Made by a program: the position numbers and the translations under genes | Assembly (NCBI RefSeq): GCF_030814835.1 | Contig: NZ_JAUSVS010000004.1 | Coordinates: forward strand, 62,001-126,000 | Origin: Caulobacter ginsengisoli | Lineage (GTDB): Bacteria > Pseudomonadota > Alphaproteobacteria > Caulobacterales > Caulobacteraceae | DNA: 64,000 bases | Direction: 5' to 3' | Notes under the pieces: model-generated | Seen by the model: only the letters and a program-made list of their open reading frames with translations | What the model was told of the DNA's origin: nothing | Database searches by the model: none | Shown: positions 54,657 to 64,000 of the stretch, piece after piece | Numbering within the stretch: position 1 is the stretch's first letter | Layout of the letters: every line of letters starts with the position of its first letter

Positions 54657-56444
54657 ATGGCCTATCAGCCGCCTGTCCGCGACTACACCTTCCTGCTGCG
54701 CGATGTTCTGGACATCGAAAAGCATGCCAATCTGCCTGGGTTCGCCGACGCCTCGATGGACGTCGTCGAGCAGATTCTCGACGGCGCCGCCGCCTTCACC
54801 AGCGAGGTTCTGGCCCCGCTGAACAGCGTCGGCGACAAGCAGGGCTGCAAGTGGTCCCCGGACAACACGGTGAAGACGCCGGACGGTTTCAAGGCCGCCT
54901 ATGACCAGATGGTCGAGGCCGGCTGGCTGGGCCTTTCAAGCGATCCGGCCTGGGGCGGCCAGGGCCTGCCGCGAGTGCTGAGCCTGGCCTACAACGAGAT
55001 GTCGAGCTCGGCCAACATGGCCTTCTCGATGTATCCAGGTCTGACCCACGGGGCGTCGGAGGCGATCAACTACGGCGCTTCCGAAGAGCTGAAGCAGCGC
55101 TACCTGCCCAAGATGGTCGCCGGGACCTGGACCGGCACCATGAACCTGACCGAGCCGCAGTGCGGCACGGACCTGGGGATGCTGCGGACCAAGGCCGTGC
55201 CCCAGGCCGACGGCACCTATCGCATCACCGGCCAGAAGATCTGGATCAGCGGCGGCGAGCATGACCTGGCCGAAAACATCGTCCACCTGGTCCTGGCCCG
55301 CATCGAGGGCGCGCCGGCCGGGGTGAAGGGCATCAGCCTGTTCATCGTGCCGAAGTTTCTGCCCAAGGACGACGGCACGCCCGGCGAGCGCAACAGCCTG
55401 GTCTGCGCCGGCCTGGAAGAGAAGATGGGCATCCACGGCAACGCCACCTGCGTCATGGCCTATGACGACGCCAAGGGCTGGCTGGTCGGCGAGGAGAACG
55501 CCGGCCTGAAGATCATGTTCGTGATGATGAACGAGGCGCGGCTGGGCGTGGGTCTGCAAGGCGTGGCCCAGGGCGAGGCCGCCTACCAGGCCGCCGCCGC
55601 CTTCGCCAAGGACCGCATCCAGGGCCGCTCGCTGACCGGGCCGAAGAACCCCGACGGACCGGCCGACCCAATCATCGTCCATCCGGACGTCCGGCGGATG
55701 CTGCTGGATTCCAAGGCGGTGATCGAGGGGGGCAGGGCCTTCCTGTTCTGGACCGCCCTGCACGGCGACCTGGCCCACAGCCACCCCGACGAGGCCGTCC
55801 GCCAGAAGGCCCAGGATTACATGGGCCTGATGACCCCGGTGCTGAAAGGCTACCTGACCGACAAGGGCTTCAAGGCCTGTGTCGATGGCATGCAGGTGCA
55901 CGGCGGCTCGGGCTTCACCGAGCATTTCCCGGCCAGCCAGTATCTGCGCGACTGCCGCATCGCCCTGATCTACGAGGGCACCAACGGCGTTCAGGCCCTG
56001 GACCTGGTCGGCCGCAAGCTGGCGGCTAACGGCGGGCGGGCGGTGATGAGCTTCTTCGCCGAGATCGACGGCTTCCTGGCTGAAAACGAGGGTAATGCGC
56101 AATTAAAGCCATACCTCGATGGCCTGGCCGGGGTGAAGGCCCAGCTGCAGGAGGCGACCTTCTGGCTGATGCAGAACGGCCTCTCCAATCCCGACAACGC
56201 CGGCGCCGCCTCGACCGACTACATGCATCTCTTCGGCCTGACGGGCCTCTCCTATATGTGGGCCCTCATGGCCAAGACGGCCCAGGCCAAGATTGATGGC
56301 GGCGACGCCGATCCCTTCTATGCCGGCAAGCTGACGACGGGCCGCTACTTCCTTGAGCGCATCCTGCCGGACGCGGGGGCGCACCTGACCAAGCTCAAGG
56401 CTGGCTCCGACGCGATCATGTCGCCCCCCGTGGAGTCGTTCTGA
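54657..56444 (+). CDS. Acyl-CoA dehydrogenase, long form with C-terminal extension
   Basis: A 595-residue FAD enzyme for alpha,beta-dehydrogenation of acyl-CoA. It has the N-terminal helical domain, then NLTEPQCGTDLGMLRTKAVP and QKIWISGGEHD, and the C-terminal flavin domain with QVHGGSGFTEHFPASQYLRD and IALIYEGTNGVQALDLVGRK. About 120 residues after the core form the extension of this FadE-like subgroup. It is coupled to the next dehydrogenase by TGATG. Confidence 0.93.
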   Translation: MAYQPPVRDYTFLLRDVLDIEKHANLPGFADASMDVVEQILDGAAAFTSEVLAPLNSVGDKQGCKWSPDNTVKTPDGFKAAYDQMVEAGWLGLSSDPAWGGQGLPRVLSLAYNEMSSSANMAFSMYPGLTHGASEAINYGASEELKQRYLPKMVAGTWTGTMNLTEPQCGTDLGMLRTKAVPQADGTYRITGQKIWISGGEHDLAENIVHLVLARIEGAPAGVKGISLFIVPKFLPKDDGTPGERNSLVCAGLEEKMGIHGNATCVMAYDDAKGWLVGEENAGLKIMFVMMNEARLGVGLQGVAQGEAAYQAAAAFAKDRIQGRSLTGPKNPDGPADPIIVHPDVRRMLLDSKAVIEGGRAFLFWTALHGDLAHSHPDEAVRQKAQDYMGLMTPVLKGYLTDKGFKACVDGMQVHGGSGFTEHFPASQYLRDCRIALIYEGTNGVQALDLVGRKLAANGGRAVMSFFAEIDGFLAENEGNAQLKPYLDGLAGVKAQLQEATFWLMQNGLSNPDNAGAASTDYMHLFGLTGLSYMWALMAKTAQAKIDGGDADPFYAGKLTTGRYFLERILPDAGAHLTKLKAGSDAIMSPPVESF

Positions 56445-57607
56445 TGCCCGGCGTCGCCGTTCCCAAGCCCGCCTTCATGGCCGAGGAAGACATCGTCATC
56501 TTCGAGGACGCCTGCGGCCGGTTCTTCGACGAGTTCGCCCCGGAATCCCGCACCGCCAAATGGCGCGAGGACGGCATCGTCGAGCGGGTGATGTGGAACC
56601 AGGCGGCGGAGGCGGGCCTCTCCTGCCTCTCCATCCCCGAGCAGTACGGCGGCATGGGCGGCGACTACCGCCACGAGGTCATCCTGATGGAGGCCCTGGG
56701 CAAGAAGGGCGTCGATGGCTTTGGCCTGTCGCTGCACAACGCCATCGTCGGCCACTACTTCCTCAACTACGGCACCGAGGCGCAGAAGCAGCGCTGGCTG
56801 CCCAAGATGGCGACCTGCGAATACGTCACCGCCATCGCCATGACCGAGCCCGGCGCCGGCTCGGATCTGCAGGGGATCAAGAGCACCGCCCGGCTGGACG
56901 GCGACGAGTACATCCTCAACGGCTCCAAAACCTTCATCACCAATGGCCAGACCGCCAACCTGGTCATCGTGGTCTGCAAGACCGACGCGACCCAGGGCGC
57001 GCGCGGCACCTCGCTGCTGGTGGTCGAGACCGACGGCTGCGCGGGCTTCGAGCGCGGCCGCAACCTCGACAAGCTGGGCATGGAGGCGGCCGACACCTCC
57101 GAGCTGTTCTTCAACGATGTCCGGGTGCCGAAGGAGAACCTGCTGGGCGGCGACGAGGGCCAGGGATTCTTCCAGCTGATGGGCCAGCTGCCGCAGGAGC
57201 GGCTGAACATCGCGGTCCAGGCGATTGCTTCGATGGAACGCGCGATCGACCTGACCATCGACTACGTCAAGCAGCGCAAGGCGTTCGGCAAGGCGCTGAT
57301 CGACTTCCAGAACACCCAGTTCAAGCTGGCCGAATGCAAGACCGAGGCGACCGTGGCCCGGGTCTTCGTCAACCACTGCATCGAGCAGCACCTGGCCGGC
57401 AAGCTGGACGCCGCCACCGCCTCGATGGCCAAATACTGGACCACCGATCTCGAGAACAAGATCATCGACGAGTGCCTGCAGCTGTTCGGCGGCTTCGGCT
57501 ACATGGCCGAATACCCGATCGCCCGCATGTATCGCGACAGCCGCGTGCAGCGGATCTATGGCGGGGCGAACGAGATCATGAAGGTGCTCATAGCCAGGAC
57601 CCTCTGA
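56444..57607 (+). CDS. Acyl-CoA dehydrogenase, classical form
   Basis: A 387-residue enzyme with AMTEPGAGSDLQGIKSTA, NGSKTFITNGQTANLVIVV, and QRKAFGKALIDFQNTQFKLA. The C-terminal QLFGGFGYMAEYPIARMYRD, then VQRIYGGANEIMKVLIAR, is the usual FAD/active-site signature (Glu base in YGGANEI). It overlaps the VOC gene by TGATG. Together with the upstream gene it likely serves beta-oxidation or branched-chain acyl-CoA breakdown. Confidence 0.95.
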   Translation: MPGVAVPKPAFMAEEDIVIFEDACGRFFDEFAPESRTAKWREDGIVERVMWNQAAEAGLSCLSIPEQYGGMGGDYRHEVILMEALGKKGVDGFGLSLHNAIVGHYFLNYGTEAQKQRWLPKMATCEYVTAIAMTEPGAGSDLQGIKSTARLDGDEYILNGSKTFITNGQTANLVIVVCKTDATQGARGTSLLVVETDGCAGFERGRNLDKLGMEAADTSELFFNDVRVPKENLLGGDEGQGFFQLMGQLPQERLNIAVQAIASMERAIDLTIDYVKQRKAFGKALIDFQNTQFKLAECKTEATVARVFVNHCIEQHLAGKLDAATASMAKYWTTDLENKIIDECLQLFGGFGYMAEYPIARMYRDSRVQRIYGGANEIMKVLIARTL

Positions 57608-57990
57608 TGATCGACCACCTCTCCCTCGCCGTCCGCGACCTGGCCGCCAGCGCCGCCTTCTACGAGGCCCTGCTGGAGCCGCTGGGCTACCGCCGGCTGG
57701 TGGAGCGGGAGGCGACGGTGGGGTTCGGCAAGCGCTATCCGGAGATCTGGCTGAACCATCGGCCGGGCCGCGTTCCCGAGCCGGACGGCACGGGCCTGCA
57801 TGTCTGCCTGCGGGCCGCCAGCCAGGAGGCCGTGCAGGCCTTCCACCAGGCCGCGCTCGACCGCGGCGGCAAGAGCGACGGCGCGCCAGGACCTAGAACG
57901 GCGGCGATGACCGGCTACTATGCGGCCTTCATCCTCGACCTCGACGGCAACAAGCTCGAAGCCGCCACCTTCCCAAAGGTTCCCGAGTAA
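57607..57990 (+). CDS. VOC (glyoxalase/bleomycin resistance) family protein
   Basis: A 127-residue vicinal-oxygen-chelate protein with MIDHLSLAVRDLAASAAFYE, LHVCLRAASQEAVQAFH, and FILDLDGNKLEAATFP; the candidate metal ligands are His4, His74 and Glu120. It is coupled on both sides (TGATG before, TAATG after). It may act on a toxic carbonyl or an acyl-CoA by-product of the operon; this is inference. Confidence 0.88.
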   Translation: MIDHLSLAVRDLAASAAFYEALLEPLGYRRLVEREATVGFGKRYPEIWLNHRPGRVPEPDGTGLHVCLRAASQEAVQAFHQAALDRGGKSDGAPGPRTAAMTGYYAAFILDLDGNKLEAATFPKVPE

Positions 57991-58460
57991 TGGCCCACAG
58001 CTATTTCGCCACCATCGACTGGAAACTGGCCGAACCGCCCGCCGACTTCCTGACCGGCCGCTACAGCCGCGCCCACACGCTCAGCTTCGACGGCGGGGCG
58101 GTGGTGCCGGGCTCACCCTCGCCGGGGATCGTGCCGCTGCCCTGGTCGGACGCCAGCGCGGTGGACCCGGAGGAGCTGTTCGTGGCGGCCCTCTCCAACT
58201 GTCACATGCTGACCTTCCTGCATAAGGCGCGGGAGGCCGGGTTCGTGGTGACGGCCTATCGCGACGAGGCCGAGGGGAAGATAACCCGCATCGCGCCGGG
58301 GCGGATGGCGGTGACCCACGTGGCGCTGCGGCCGGCGATCGTGTTCGAGGGGCGGGCGCCGACGGCGGCGGAGCTGGATCATCTGCACCATGCGGCGCAC
58401 GAGGACTGCTTCATCGCCAATTCGGTGAAGACGGAAGTGGTGGTGGAGCAGGCACTCTAG
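57990..58460 (+). CDS. OsmC family peroxiredoxin-like protein
   Basis: A 156-residue OsmC/Ohr fold protein. DPEELFVAALSNCHMLTFLH has the first redox cysteine. ARFT-like strands and DHLHHAAHEDCFIANSVK carry the second, both needed for thiol peroxidase activity in the family. It is the last gene of the five-gene MerR operon and is followed directly by element B. It would detoxify organic hydroperoxides in the cytoplasm. Confidence 0.88.
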   Translation: MAHSYFATIDWKLAEPPADFLTGRYSRAHTLSFDGGAVVPGSPSPGIVPLPWSDASAVDPEELFVAALSNCHMLTFLHKAREAGFVVTAYRDEAEGKITRIAPGRMAVTHVALRPAIVFEGRAPTAAELDHLHHAAHEDCFIANSVKTEVVVEQAL

Positions 58461-58464
58461 AACT

Positions 58465-58618
58465 CCCTTCCTCCTCGATGGAGGAAGGGTTGGGGATGGT
58501 GGTGGTGGCACAGCGCTTCCGGAAGAACGCGGGGAGGCGTGGTCGCCACCCTGTGCCTCACGCTTAAGCTCCGAGCGCACACCACCAACCCTGCCCTTCC
58601 TCCATCGAGGAGGAAGGG
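58465..58618. repeat. 154-bp palindromic element, copy B
   Basis: It has the same terminal 25-bp inverted hairpins as copy A (32694-32847) and the same total length, 154 bases, in opposite orientation. The first ~44 bases (through GGATGGTGGTGGTGGCA) and last ~50 match the reverse complement of A, while the centre differs. It lies between the osmC stop (58460) and the convergent PhyH gene stop (58627). Confidence 0.9.
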
Positions 58619-58626
58619 TTCCAGAG

Positions 58627-59550
58627 CTAGGCCTGCTTCACCGCGTTGTGCTTCACCTGCGCCGCCCCGCGCTCGTCGAGATCCTGCCGCGTGGCCTTCA
58701 GGCTGATCGGCCCGCCCAGCGTGGCGTTGACCTCGTCCATCCCCGCCGTCACCCCCGGCGCCTTGGCGTAGAGATACCGCAACGACAGCCGCTCATTGTC
58801 CGCCGCGTCGGGCTGCGTCCCGTGCAGGGTGCAGGCGTGCCACATGGCGGCGTAGCCGGCGTCGCCGGTCAGCAGGTGCTGGCGGCAGAGCATCTCGCCG
58901 CCACGGCCATCCCCGTAGCGCCAGCCGGCGGCCTCGCGCTTCAGGTCATGCGGAAAGACGGTCGCCCCGAACTTGTGGCTGTCTTCCAGCAGGAACAGAG
59001 GCGCGTCATGGGCCCCGACCGGGTGCAGGTAGATGTAGAGGGTGATGAAATCGGCCTCGCGGTCCTTGAAGTCGATCAGGTCCTGGTGGAAGTCGATGCC
59101 GTAGAAATAGGTCACATCCCGGTATTCCGGCCGCACCCAGGCGCCCAGATTGTTGACCGGATTGCCCTCGATCCGCGCCTTCAGCCAGGCGGGAACCGCG
59201 CTGGCCGGCACGCCGCAGACCACCTTGCGGTTCACCAGCTGATAGCCCTCGCCCAGCATCGCGCCGAGGGCTTCGACGACGCCCGGATCGTGCTCGACGA
59301 AGCCCAGTCGGTCCTCGAACCGTTCCAGCAGGTTGCGGCCGGGCATGGGATTGACGCCGGTGTATTGCGGGTTGGCGTCGAACTCGGCCTCGCTCAGGAA
59401 CAGCGAACCGTCGAAGGCCCGGTCGGCGCGGATGTCGGCCAGCAGGGCGCCGGCGGCGCACCTGTCGACCCCGTCCGGGAACACGTGGAACCCGTGCTCG
59501 ATGAAGGCGCTGACCGCCGGATGGCCGCGCCGGGACTGCAAGGCGCTCAT
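58627..59550 (-). CDS. PhyH-family 2-oxoglutarate dioxygenase
   Basis: A 307-residue Fe(II)/2-oxoglutarate dioxygenase-like protein. The metal motif is His155-Gln-Asp157 in IDFHQDLIDF with distal His243 in CTLHGTQPD. LYIYLHPVGAHDAPLFLLEDSH contains the usual core strand pair. ATG 59550 was chosen over 59679. It differs clearly from the PhyH protein at 6640. It is divergent from the hybrid kinase gene. The substrate is unknown. Confidence 0.82.
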   Translation of the reverse strand: MSALQSRRGHPAVSAFIEHGFHVFPDGVDRCAAGALLADIRADRAFDGSLFLSEAEFDANPQYTGVNPMPGRNLLERFEDRLGFVEHDPGVVEALGAMLGEGYQLVNRKVVCGVPASAVPAWLKARIEGNPVNNLGAWVRPEYRDVTYFYGIDFHQDLIDFKDREADFITLYIYLHPVGAHDAPLFLLEDSHKFGATVFPHDLKREAAGWRYGDGRGGEMLCRQHLLTGDAGYAAMWHACTLHGTQPDAADNERLSLRYLYAKAPGVTAGMDEVNATLGGPISLKATRQDLDERGAAQVKHNAVKQA

Positions 59551-59693
59551 GGCTGCTTCTCCCAATCGACGGCAGACTCGGCCGCTTCGGTTAACGAAGC
59601 AATTCCAGCGATTGCGGCGGCGCTCGAAAATCCTCGTTTTTTCACTGAGTCTTAGGACGGGTCCGGCATTCTCACGCAAACGGGGGAGACCTC

Positions 59694-61412
59694 ATGTCCA
59701 CGGACGTTCAGGATCGGTTTGGCCTCGCTGGCGCTGTCGAGATGCGCCGCCGCCATGCCCGCGCCCGGGCGCTGACCGCCATGCTGATCGCCTCGGGCCT
59801 GACCATCGGCCAGGGCTGGTGGGCGACCTGGATCTGGGCCGGCGTCTTTATCCTGGTCCAGCATCTGGAGATGCGGTTCGCGCCGCGCGTCCTGGCCAAT
59901 CCGCCCAGGACCGCCTCGGGCGCCGCCAACGCGGCGCTCTGGCTGTTCACCCCGTCCGCCATCGCCTTCGGGGCGCTGTCGCCCATCCTCTGGACCTATA
60001 TCGAGCGCTACGGCCCGGCCCTGGGCGTGACCCTGATCGCCGGGGCGATGACCAACCTGGTCAGCCTCAGCCGCGGCAGCCGCGTCGCCTTCGCCGTCTC
60101 GGCCCTGCCCTATGGTCTCTATCTGCTGGTCCTGCCGTTGCTGGACGCCGGCCAGACCGCCGGGCCGCTGCTGGTCACCATGATGATCGCCGTGGGCCTG
60201 GTCATGCTCAACGTGGTCGGGGCCTGGATCACCACCGAGGACGCCCGCCGCACCCAGGACGAAGCCCTGGCCCAGGCCGAGGAAGGCCGCCGCGCCGCCG
60301 AGGCCGCCACCGCCTCCAAGTCCGCCTTCGTCGCCATGATCAGCCATGAGCTGCGCACCCCGATCAGCGCCATCAACGCCGGGGCCGGCGAGCTGCGCCG
60401 CGAGGCCAGGGACCGGGGCGCCAAGGCCCACGCCCAACTGATCATCGACGCGGGGGCGATGATGCGCACCCTGCTGGACGACCTGCTGGACCTGGCCAAG
60501 CTGGACGCCGGCCGCATGGAGGTCGAGGCCATCGCCTTCGATCCGCGCCGCGCCGTACTGGACGCCGTCCGTCTCTGGAAGCCCCAGGCCCGGGCCAAGG
60601 GGTTGCGGTTGGGCCTGTACGGGGCCCGCGCCCTGCCGGACTGGGTGGTCGGTGATCCGACCCGGCTGCGCCAGGTGCTCAACAACCTGTTCTCCAACGC
60701 CATCAAGTTCACCCGCCAGGGTTCGGTCCGCCTCACCGTGTCGGTGGACGGCGAGATGGTGAGGCTGGCCCTGGCCGATACCGGGCCGGGCATGACGGCC
60801 GATCAGATCAACCGCCTGTTCACCCCCTTCGACCAGCTCGACGCCTCGGTGGCCCGCAAGCACGGCGGCTCAGGCCTGGGCCTGGTGATCAGCCGCCAGC
60901 TGGCCCGGCTGATGGGCGGCGACCTGGTGGCCTCCAGCGCCCCCGGGGCCGGCGCGACCTTCATCGTCACCCTGACCCTGCCGCCGGCCGAGCCGGCCCT
61001 GGTTGAACCGGCCCAGCCGCTGGGCCCGCCGCCGCGGCTGCTGGTGGTCGACGACCACGCCATCAACCGCCAGGCCATCACCCTGGTCCTGGCGCCGCTG
61101 GGCATCGTGCCGGAGACCGCCGCCTCGGCCGAGGAAGGGCTGGAGCGCCTGGCCGCCGAGCCGTTCGATATCGTGCTGATGGACGTCTACATGCCCGGCA
61201 TGGACGGCCGCGAAGCCACCCGCCGCCTGCGGGCCCATGCGGGGCCGAACCAGAACACCCCCGTCATCGCCATCACCGCCTCGGCCACCGCCAAGGACTG
61301 GGAGGCCTGCCTGGCTTCCGGCATGAGCGGCCACGTGGCCAAGCCGATCGAGCCGGCCCAGCTCTATGCGGCGCTGGACCAGGCGATCTCGGCAGCTAGG
61401 GCGGCGGCGTAA
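59694..61412 (+). CDS. Membrane-bound hybrid histidine kinase
   Basis: A 572-residue hybrid kinase. The N-terminal ~180 residues hold about six hydrophobic segments in place of a PAS sensor. The HisKA box SHELRTP has phospho-acceptor His218, followed by an ATPase domain with [21 protein letters not shown], and [14 protein letters not shown]. The receiver ([11 protein letters not shown]; Asp497 in [12 protein letters not shown]) is at the C-terminus. GGGGGAG precedes the ATG. Its stop codon lies inside the left end of a palindromic element. No cognate regulator is adjacent. Confidence 0.94.
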   Translation: MSTDVQDRFGLAGAVEMRRRHARARALTAMLIASGLTIGQGWWATWIWAGVFILVQHLEMRFAPRVLANPPRTASGAANAALWLFTPSAIAFGALSPILWTYIERYGPALGVTLIAGAMTNLVSLSRGSRVAFAVSALPYGLYLLVLPLLDAGQTAGPLLVTMMIAVGLVMLNVVGAWITTEDARRTQDEALAQAEEGRRAAEAATASKSAFVAMISHELRTPISAINAGAGELRREARDRGAKAHAQLIIDAGAMMRTLLDDLLDLAKLDAGRMEVEAIAFDPRRAVLDAVRLWKPQARAKGLRLGLYGARALPDWVVGDPTRLRQVLNNLFSNAIKFTRQGSVRLTVSVDGEMVRLALADTGPGMTADQINRLFTPFDQLDASVARKHGGSGLGLVISRQLARLMGGDLVASSAPGAGATFIVTLTLPPAEPALVEPAQPLGPPPRLLVVDDHAINRQAITLVLAPLGIVPETAASAEEGLERLAAEPFDIVLMDVYMPGMDGREATRRLRAHAGPNQNTPVIAITASATAKDWEACLASGMSGHVAKPIEPAQLYAALDQAISAARAAA

Positions 61413-61632
61413 ACTCCTCACCCGTAGGGGGAGGACGACCGCGCCAGAGCGCGGTCCGGAGGGGGTCTTCGGGCAAGGGCGCTCCCGTTGCCATCGGCCC
61501 TCGGGTGTCCTGCAATCCGCCCTGCCAAGCCGGCCAGCCCAGCCCTTGCCCGAACACCCCCACCTGGCCGGCCACGGGCGCGCTGCAGGCGCGCCTCGGG
61601 CGGGCCGTCCGCCCCCTACGGAGGCGGAGTTT
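61411..61632. repeat. About 222-bp palindromic element overlapping vsr
   Basis: The ends are imperfect inverted repeats (AAACTCC... at 61411 and ...GGAGTTT ending at 61632). An inner 19-base inverted pair, with one mismatch, is at 61462-61480 and 61542-61560 (GGGCAAGGGC and GCCCTTGCCC core). The right end encodes the last codons and stop of vsr, and the left end begins in the kinase stop codon. It matches the design of the other elements. Confidence 0.8.
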
Positions 61633-62037
61633 GTTCTCCCAGCAGCCCGGCAAGCCGCGTCCTTAGCGCCGCCTCGTCCTTCAACTCGCACTCCCACACC
61701 GTCTCGACCCGCCAGCCCGCCGCCTCCAGCGCCGCGCGGCTGACGACGTCCCGGTCCCGGTTTCGCCCCACCTTGCCCAGCCAGTAGTCGCGGTTGGCTT
61801 TCGGGACCCGCCCCCCCCGCGCGCAGTCATGCCCATGCCAGAAGCAGCCATGCACGAAGATCGCCAGCCGCCGTCCCGGCATGACGATGTCGGGCTTGCC
61901 CGGCAGGTCGGCCCGATGCAGCCGATACCGCACCCCAAGCGCCGTCAGCAGCCGCCGCACCGTCCGCTCGGGCCCGGTGTCGCGGCTCCTGACCCGGCGC
62001 ATCACCGCCGAGCGCTTCTCCGCACTGTAGACGTCCG

Positions 62038-62041
<4 letters not shown>
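61616..62041 (-). CDS. vsr: Very short patch repair endonuclease
   Basis: A 141-residue Vsr endonuclease that nicks at T:G mismatches formed when 5-methylcytosine deaminates. It shows [50 protein letters not shown], and [13 protein letters not shown]. The start is TTG 62041 overlapping the cysK stop (TTGA), which aligns with the usual Vsr N-terminus. The C-terminal PPP and stop come from the right end of the palindromic element. It pairs functionally with the methyltransferase upstream. Confidence 0.93.
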
Positions 62042-63015
<974 letters not shown>

Positions 63016-63050
63016 GGGGGCGGCTCTCATGTGGGGAAGGTGTCCCCAAT

Positions 63051-64000
63051 CTAGGCCGCCGCGGGCTTCCTGTCAGCCTCGCCGAGCAGGGGTTCGAGCA
63101 GGTGCTCGGCCAGCCAGCGGACGACCGGCACGGCCACTCCATCGCCCACCACCTGCAGGGCCGCCGTCTGGCTGGCGGGGAGGCGATAGCTGTCGGGCAG
63201 GCCCATCAGCCGGGCCCCCTCGCGCCCGGTGAGCAGGCGCGAGCGGACCTCATCGCCTTCGGCCACCACCAGGGTCTGGCGGGATGAGCCGCCGGCGGGC
63301 GTGCGCAGGCAGCCGGCCAGGCCGTCGAACCTGGCCTCGGCCCGCTGATCGCCGCCGCGCATGCGCCGGAACACCGCCCCGACGGCGCGGCCCTTAGCGG
63401 CGGCGGTCTTGAGGCGGTCGTAATGCGTGGGATTCATCAGGCCGAGCAGCTTGCCGGTCTGTTCGGGCGTGCGCCAGTCGACCGCCGCGTCGGGCTCGAG
63501 CAGGGCGGCGAGGGTCTGATTGCGCAGCGGCGGGGCGGCCAGGCGCCACCACAGCCAGTGGCTGCGCTGCTCCATCGAAAGGTGGCTGAAGGCGGCCCGG
63601 ACCGCGCGGGTATGGAAGGGGCTGGGACCGATCAGGTTGGCGGGGACCGCCTCGCGGGTGGCGATGATGAACACTCGGGGCCGCGACTGGGGCAGGAAGG
63701 CCGCGGCGTCGATCTCCAGAGCGCCGAAGCGATAGCCGCGTGAACTCAGCGCCTCGGTCAGGGCGGCGAAATCGGTGCCGCCGTGTGAGGTCATCAGGCC
63801 ACTGACATTCTCGATGACCAGGGCCCGGGGCGCGCGCGCCTCGTCATCCAGGGCCTCTATCAGCCGCCAGAAGCCGAAGAAGGCCGAGGACTTGCCGCCG
63901 GTCAGTCCGGCCCGCGCGCCGGCCAGACTGAAGTCCTGGCAGGGGCTGGAGGCCCAGGCCAGGTCCGCGCGGCCCGGCAGGTCGCTGCTGGTCAGGGCCC
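63051..64000 (-). CDS. dcm: DNA (cytosine-5)-methyltransferase, C-terminal part
   Basis: The last ~316 residues of a C5-cytosine methyltransferase; the N-terminus lies past base 64000. [13 protein letters not shown] (motif IV, with catalytic Cys) and [10 protein letters not shown] (motif VI, ENV) are visible, and [14 protein letters not shown] is motif VIII. The C-terminal [19 protein letters not shown] and [11 protein letters not shown] are motifs IX-X. The target recognition region lies between ~63200 and 63600. Together with vsr it predicts a Dcm/Vsr pair that methylates cytosine and repairs its deamination. The recognition site cannot be read. Confidence 0.94.
   Translation of the reverse strand, partial: ALTSSDLPGRADLAWASSPCQDFSLAGARAGLTGGKSSAFFGFWRLIEALDDEARAPRALVIENVSGLMTSHGGTDFAALTEALSSRGYRFGALEIDAAAFLPQSRPRVFIIATREAVPANLIGPSPFHTRAVRAAFSHLSMEQRSHWLWWRLAAPPLRNQTLAALLEPDAAVDWRTPEQTGKLLGLMNPTHYDRLKTAAAKGRAVGAVFRRMRGGDQRAEARFDGLAGCLRTPAGGSSRQTLVVAEGDEVRSRLLTGREGARLMGLPDSYRLPASQTAALQVVGDGVAVPVVRWLAEHLLEPLLGEADRKPAAA

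Overview
The window is 64 kb of high-GC DNA with tightly packed genes. Neighbouring start and stop codons often overlap (ATGA, GTGA, TGATG), and convergent genes often overlap at their ends. A class I lysyl-tRNA synthetase, a ligase-associated exonuclease/ATP-dependent DNA ligase pair, LigD, several hybrid histidine kinases and the general gene content point to an alphaproteobacterium. Caulobacterales (Caulobacter/Phenylobacterium-like) is the best guess, but this is inferred from gene content and was not tested by search. No rRNA, tRNA, CRISPR array, transposase or prophage gene was seen.

Layout. 1-4.3 kb: end of a probable ferritin-like gene, a short-chain dehydrogenase, a ParDE toxin-antitoxin pair, a nitronate monooxygenase-like enzyme and a CaiB/BaiF CoA-transferase. 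4.4-12.5 kb: a nucleotide-sugar/glycan decoration locus made of two converging operons. The plus-strand operon holds a DegT aminotransferase, two methyltransferases, a PhyH-type dioxygenase, a GNAT and a FemAB-like acyltransferase. The minus-strand operon holds rfbB, rfbA and a short DegT-like protein. 12.5-15.2 kb: a class A beta-lactamase-like enzyme, two tandem MmcQ/YjbR proteins and a creatininase homologue. 15.3-22 kb: signalling (MCP, hybrid kinase with four PAS domains, response regulator) and an APC permease. 22-27.2 kb: a secreted DUF885 protein, LigD and a small secreted protein.

27.3-32.7 kb: a second polysaccharide locus (EpsG-like polymerase, pyruvyl transferase, a GT-B-like protein, polysaccharide deacetylase, GNAT). 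32.8-37.5 kb: sulfate activation (cysD, cysNC), an AGE-family epimerase and a GmhB-like phosphatase. 37.5-40.1 kb: reverse transsulfuration (cbs and a cystathionine gamma-lyase). 40-42.3 kb: an MscS channel and a WbpE-like aminotransferase. 42.3-48.1 kb: an ATP-dependent ligase and its partner MBL-fold exonuclease, with membrane/lipoprotein genes between them. 48.2-53.2 kb: two hotdog thioesterases, a 36-residue membrane peptide gene with its own hairpin and terminator, a HAD hydrolase, lysS and a membrane/secreted pair. 53.2-58.5 kb: DUF5655 and PTP-like proteins, then a MerR-acyl-CoA dehydrogenase operon with VOC and OsmC genes. 58.6-64 kb: a second PhyH protein, a hybrid kinase, then vsr, cysK and a truncated cytosine-5 DNA methyltransferase on the minus strand.

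The most unusual signal is between the genes. There are several families of palindromic elements, 120-220 bp long, whose ends are inverted repeats that are often hairpins themselves. They sit directly against stop codons or in promoter gaps. The clearest case is a pair of 154-bp copies in opposite orientation with conserved ends and divergent centres, plus a solo terminal hairpin. A second candidate is the very small gene at 49.2 kb with an AT-rich upstream region, a strong hairpin and an intrinsic terminator.
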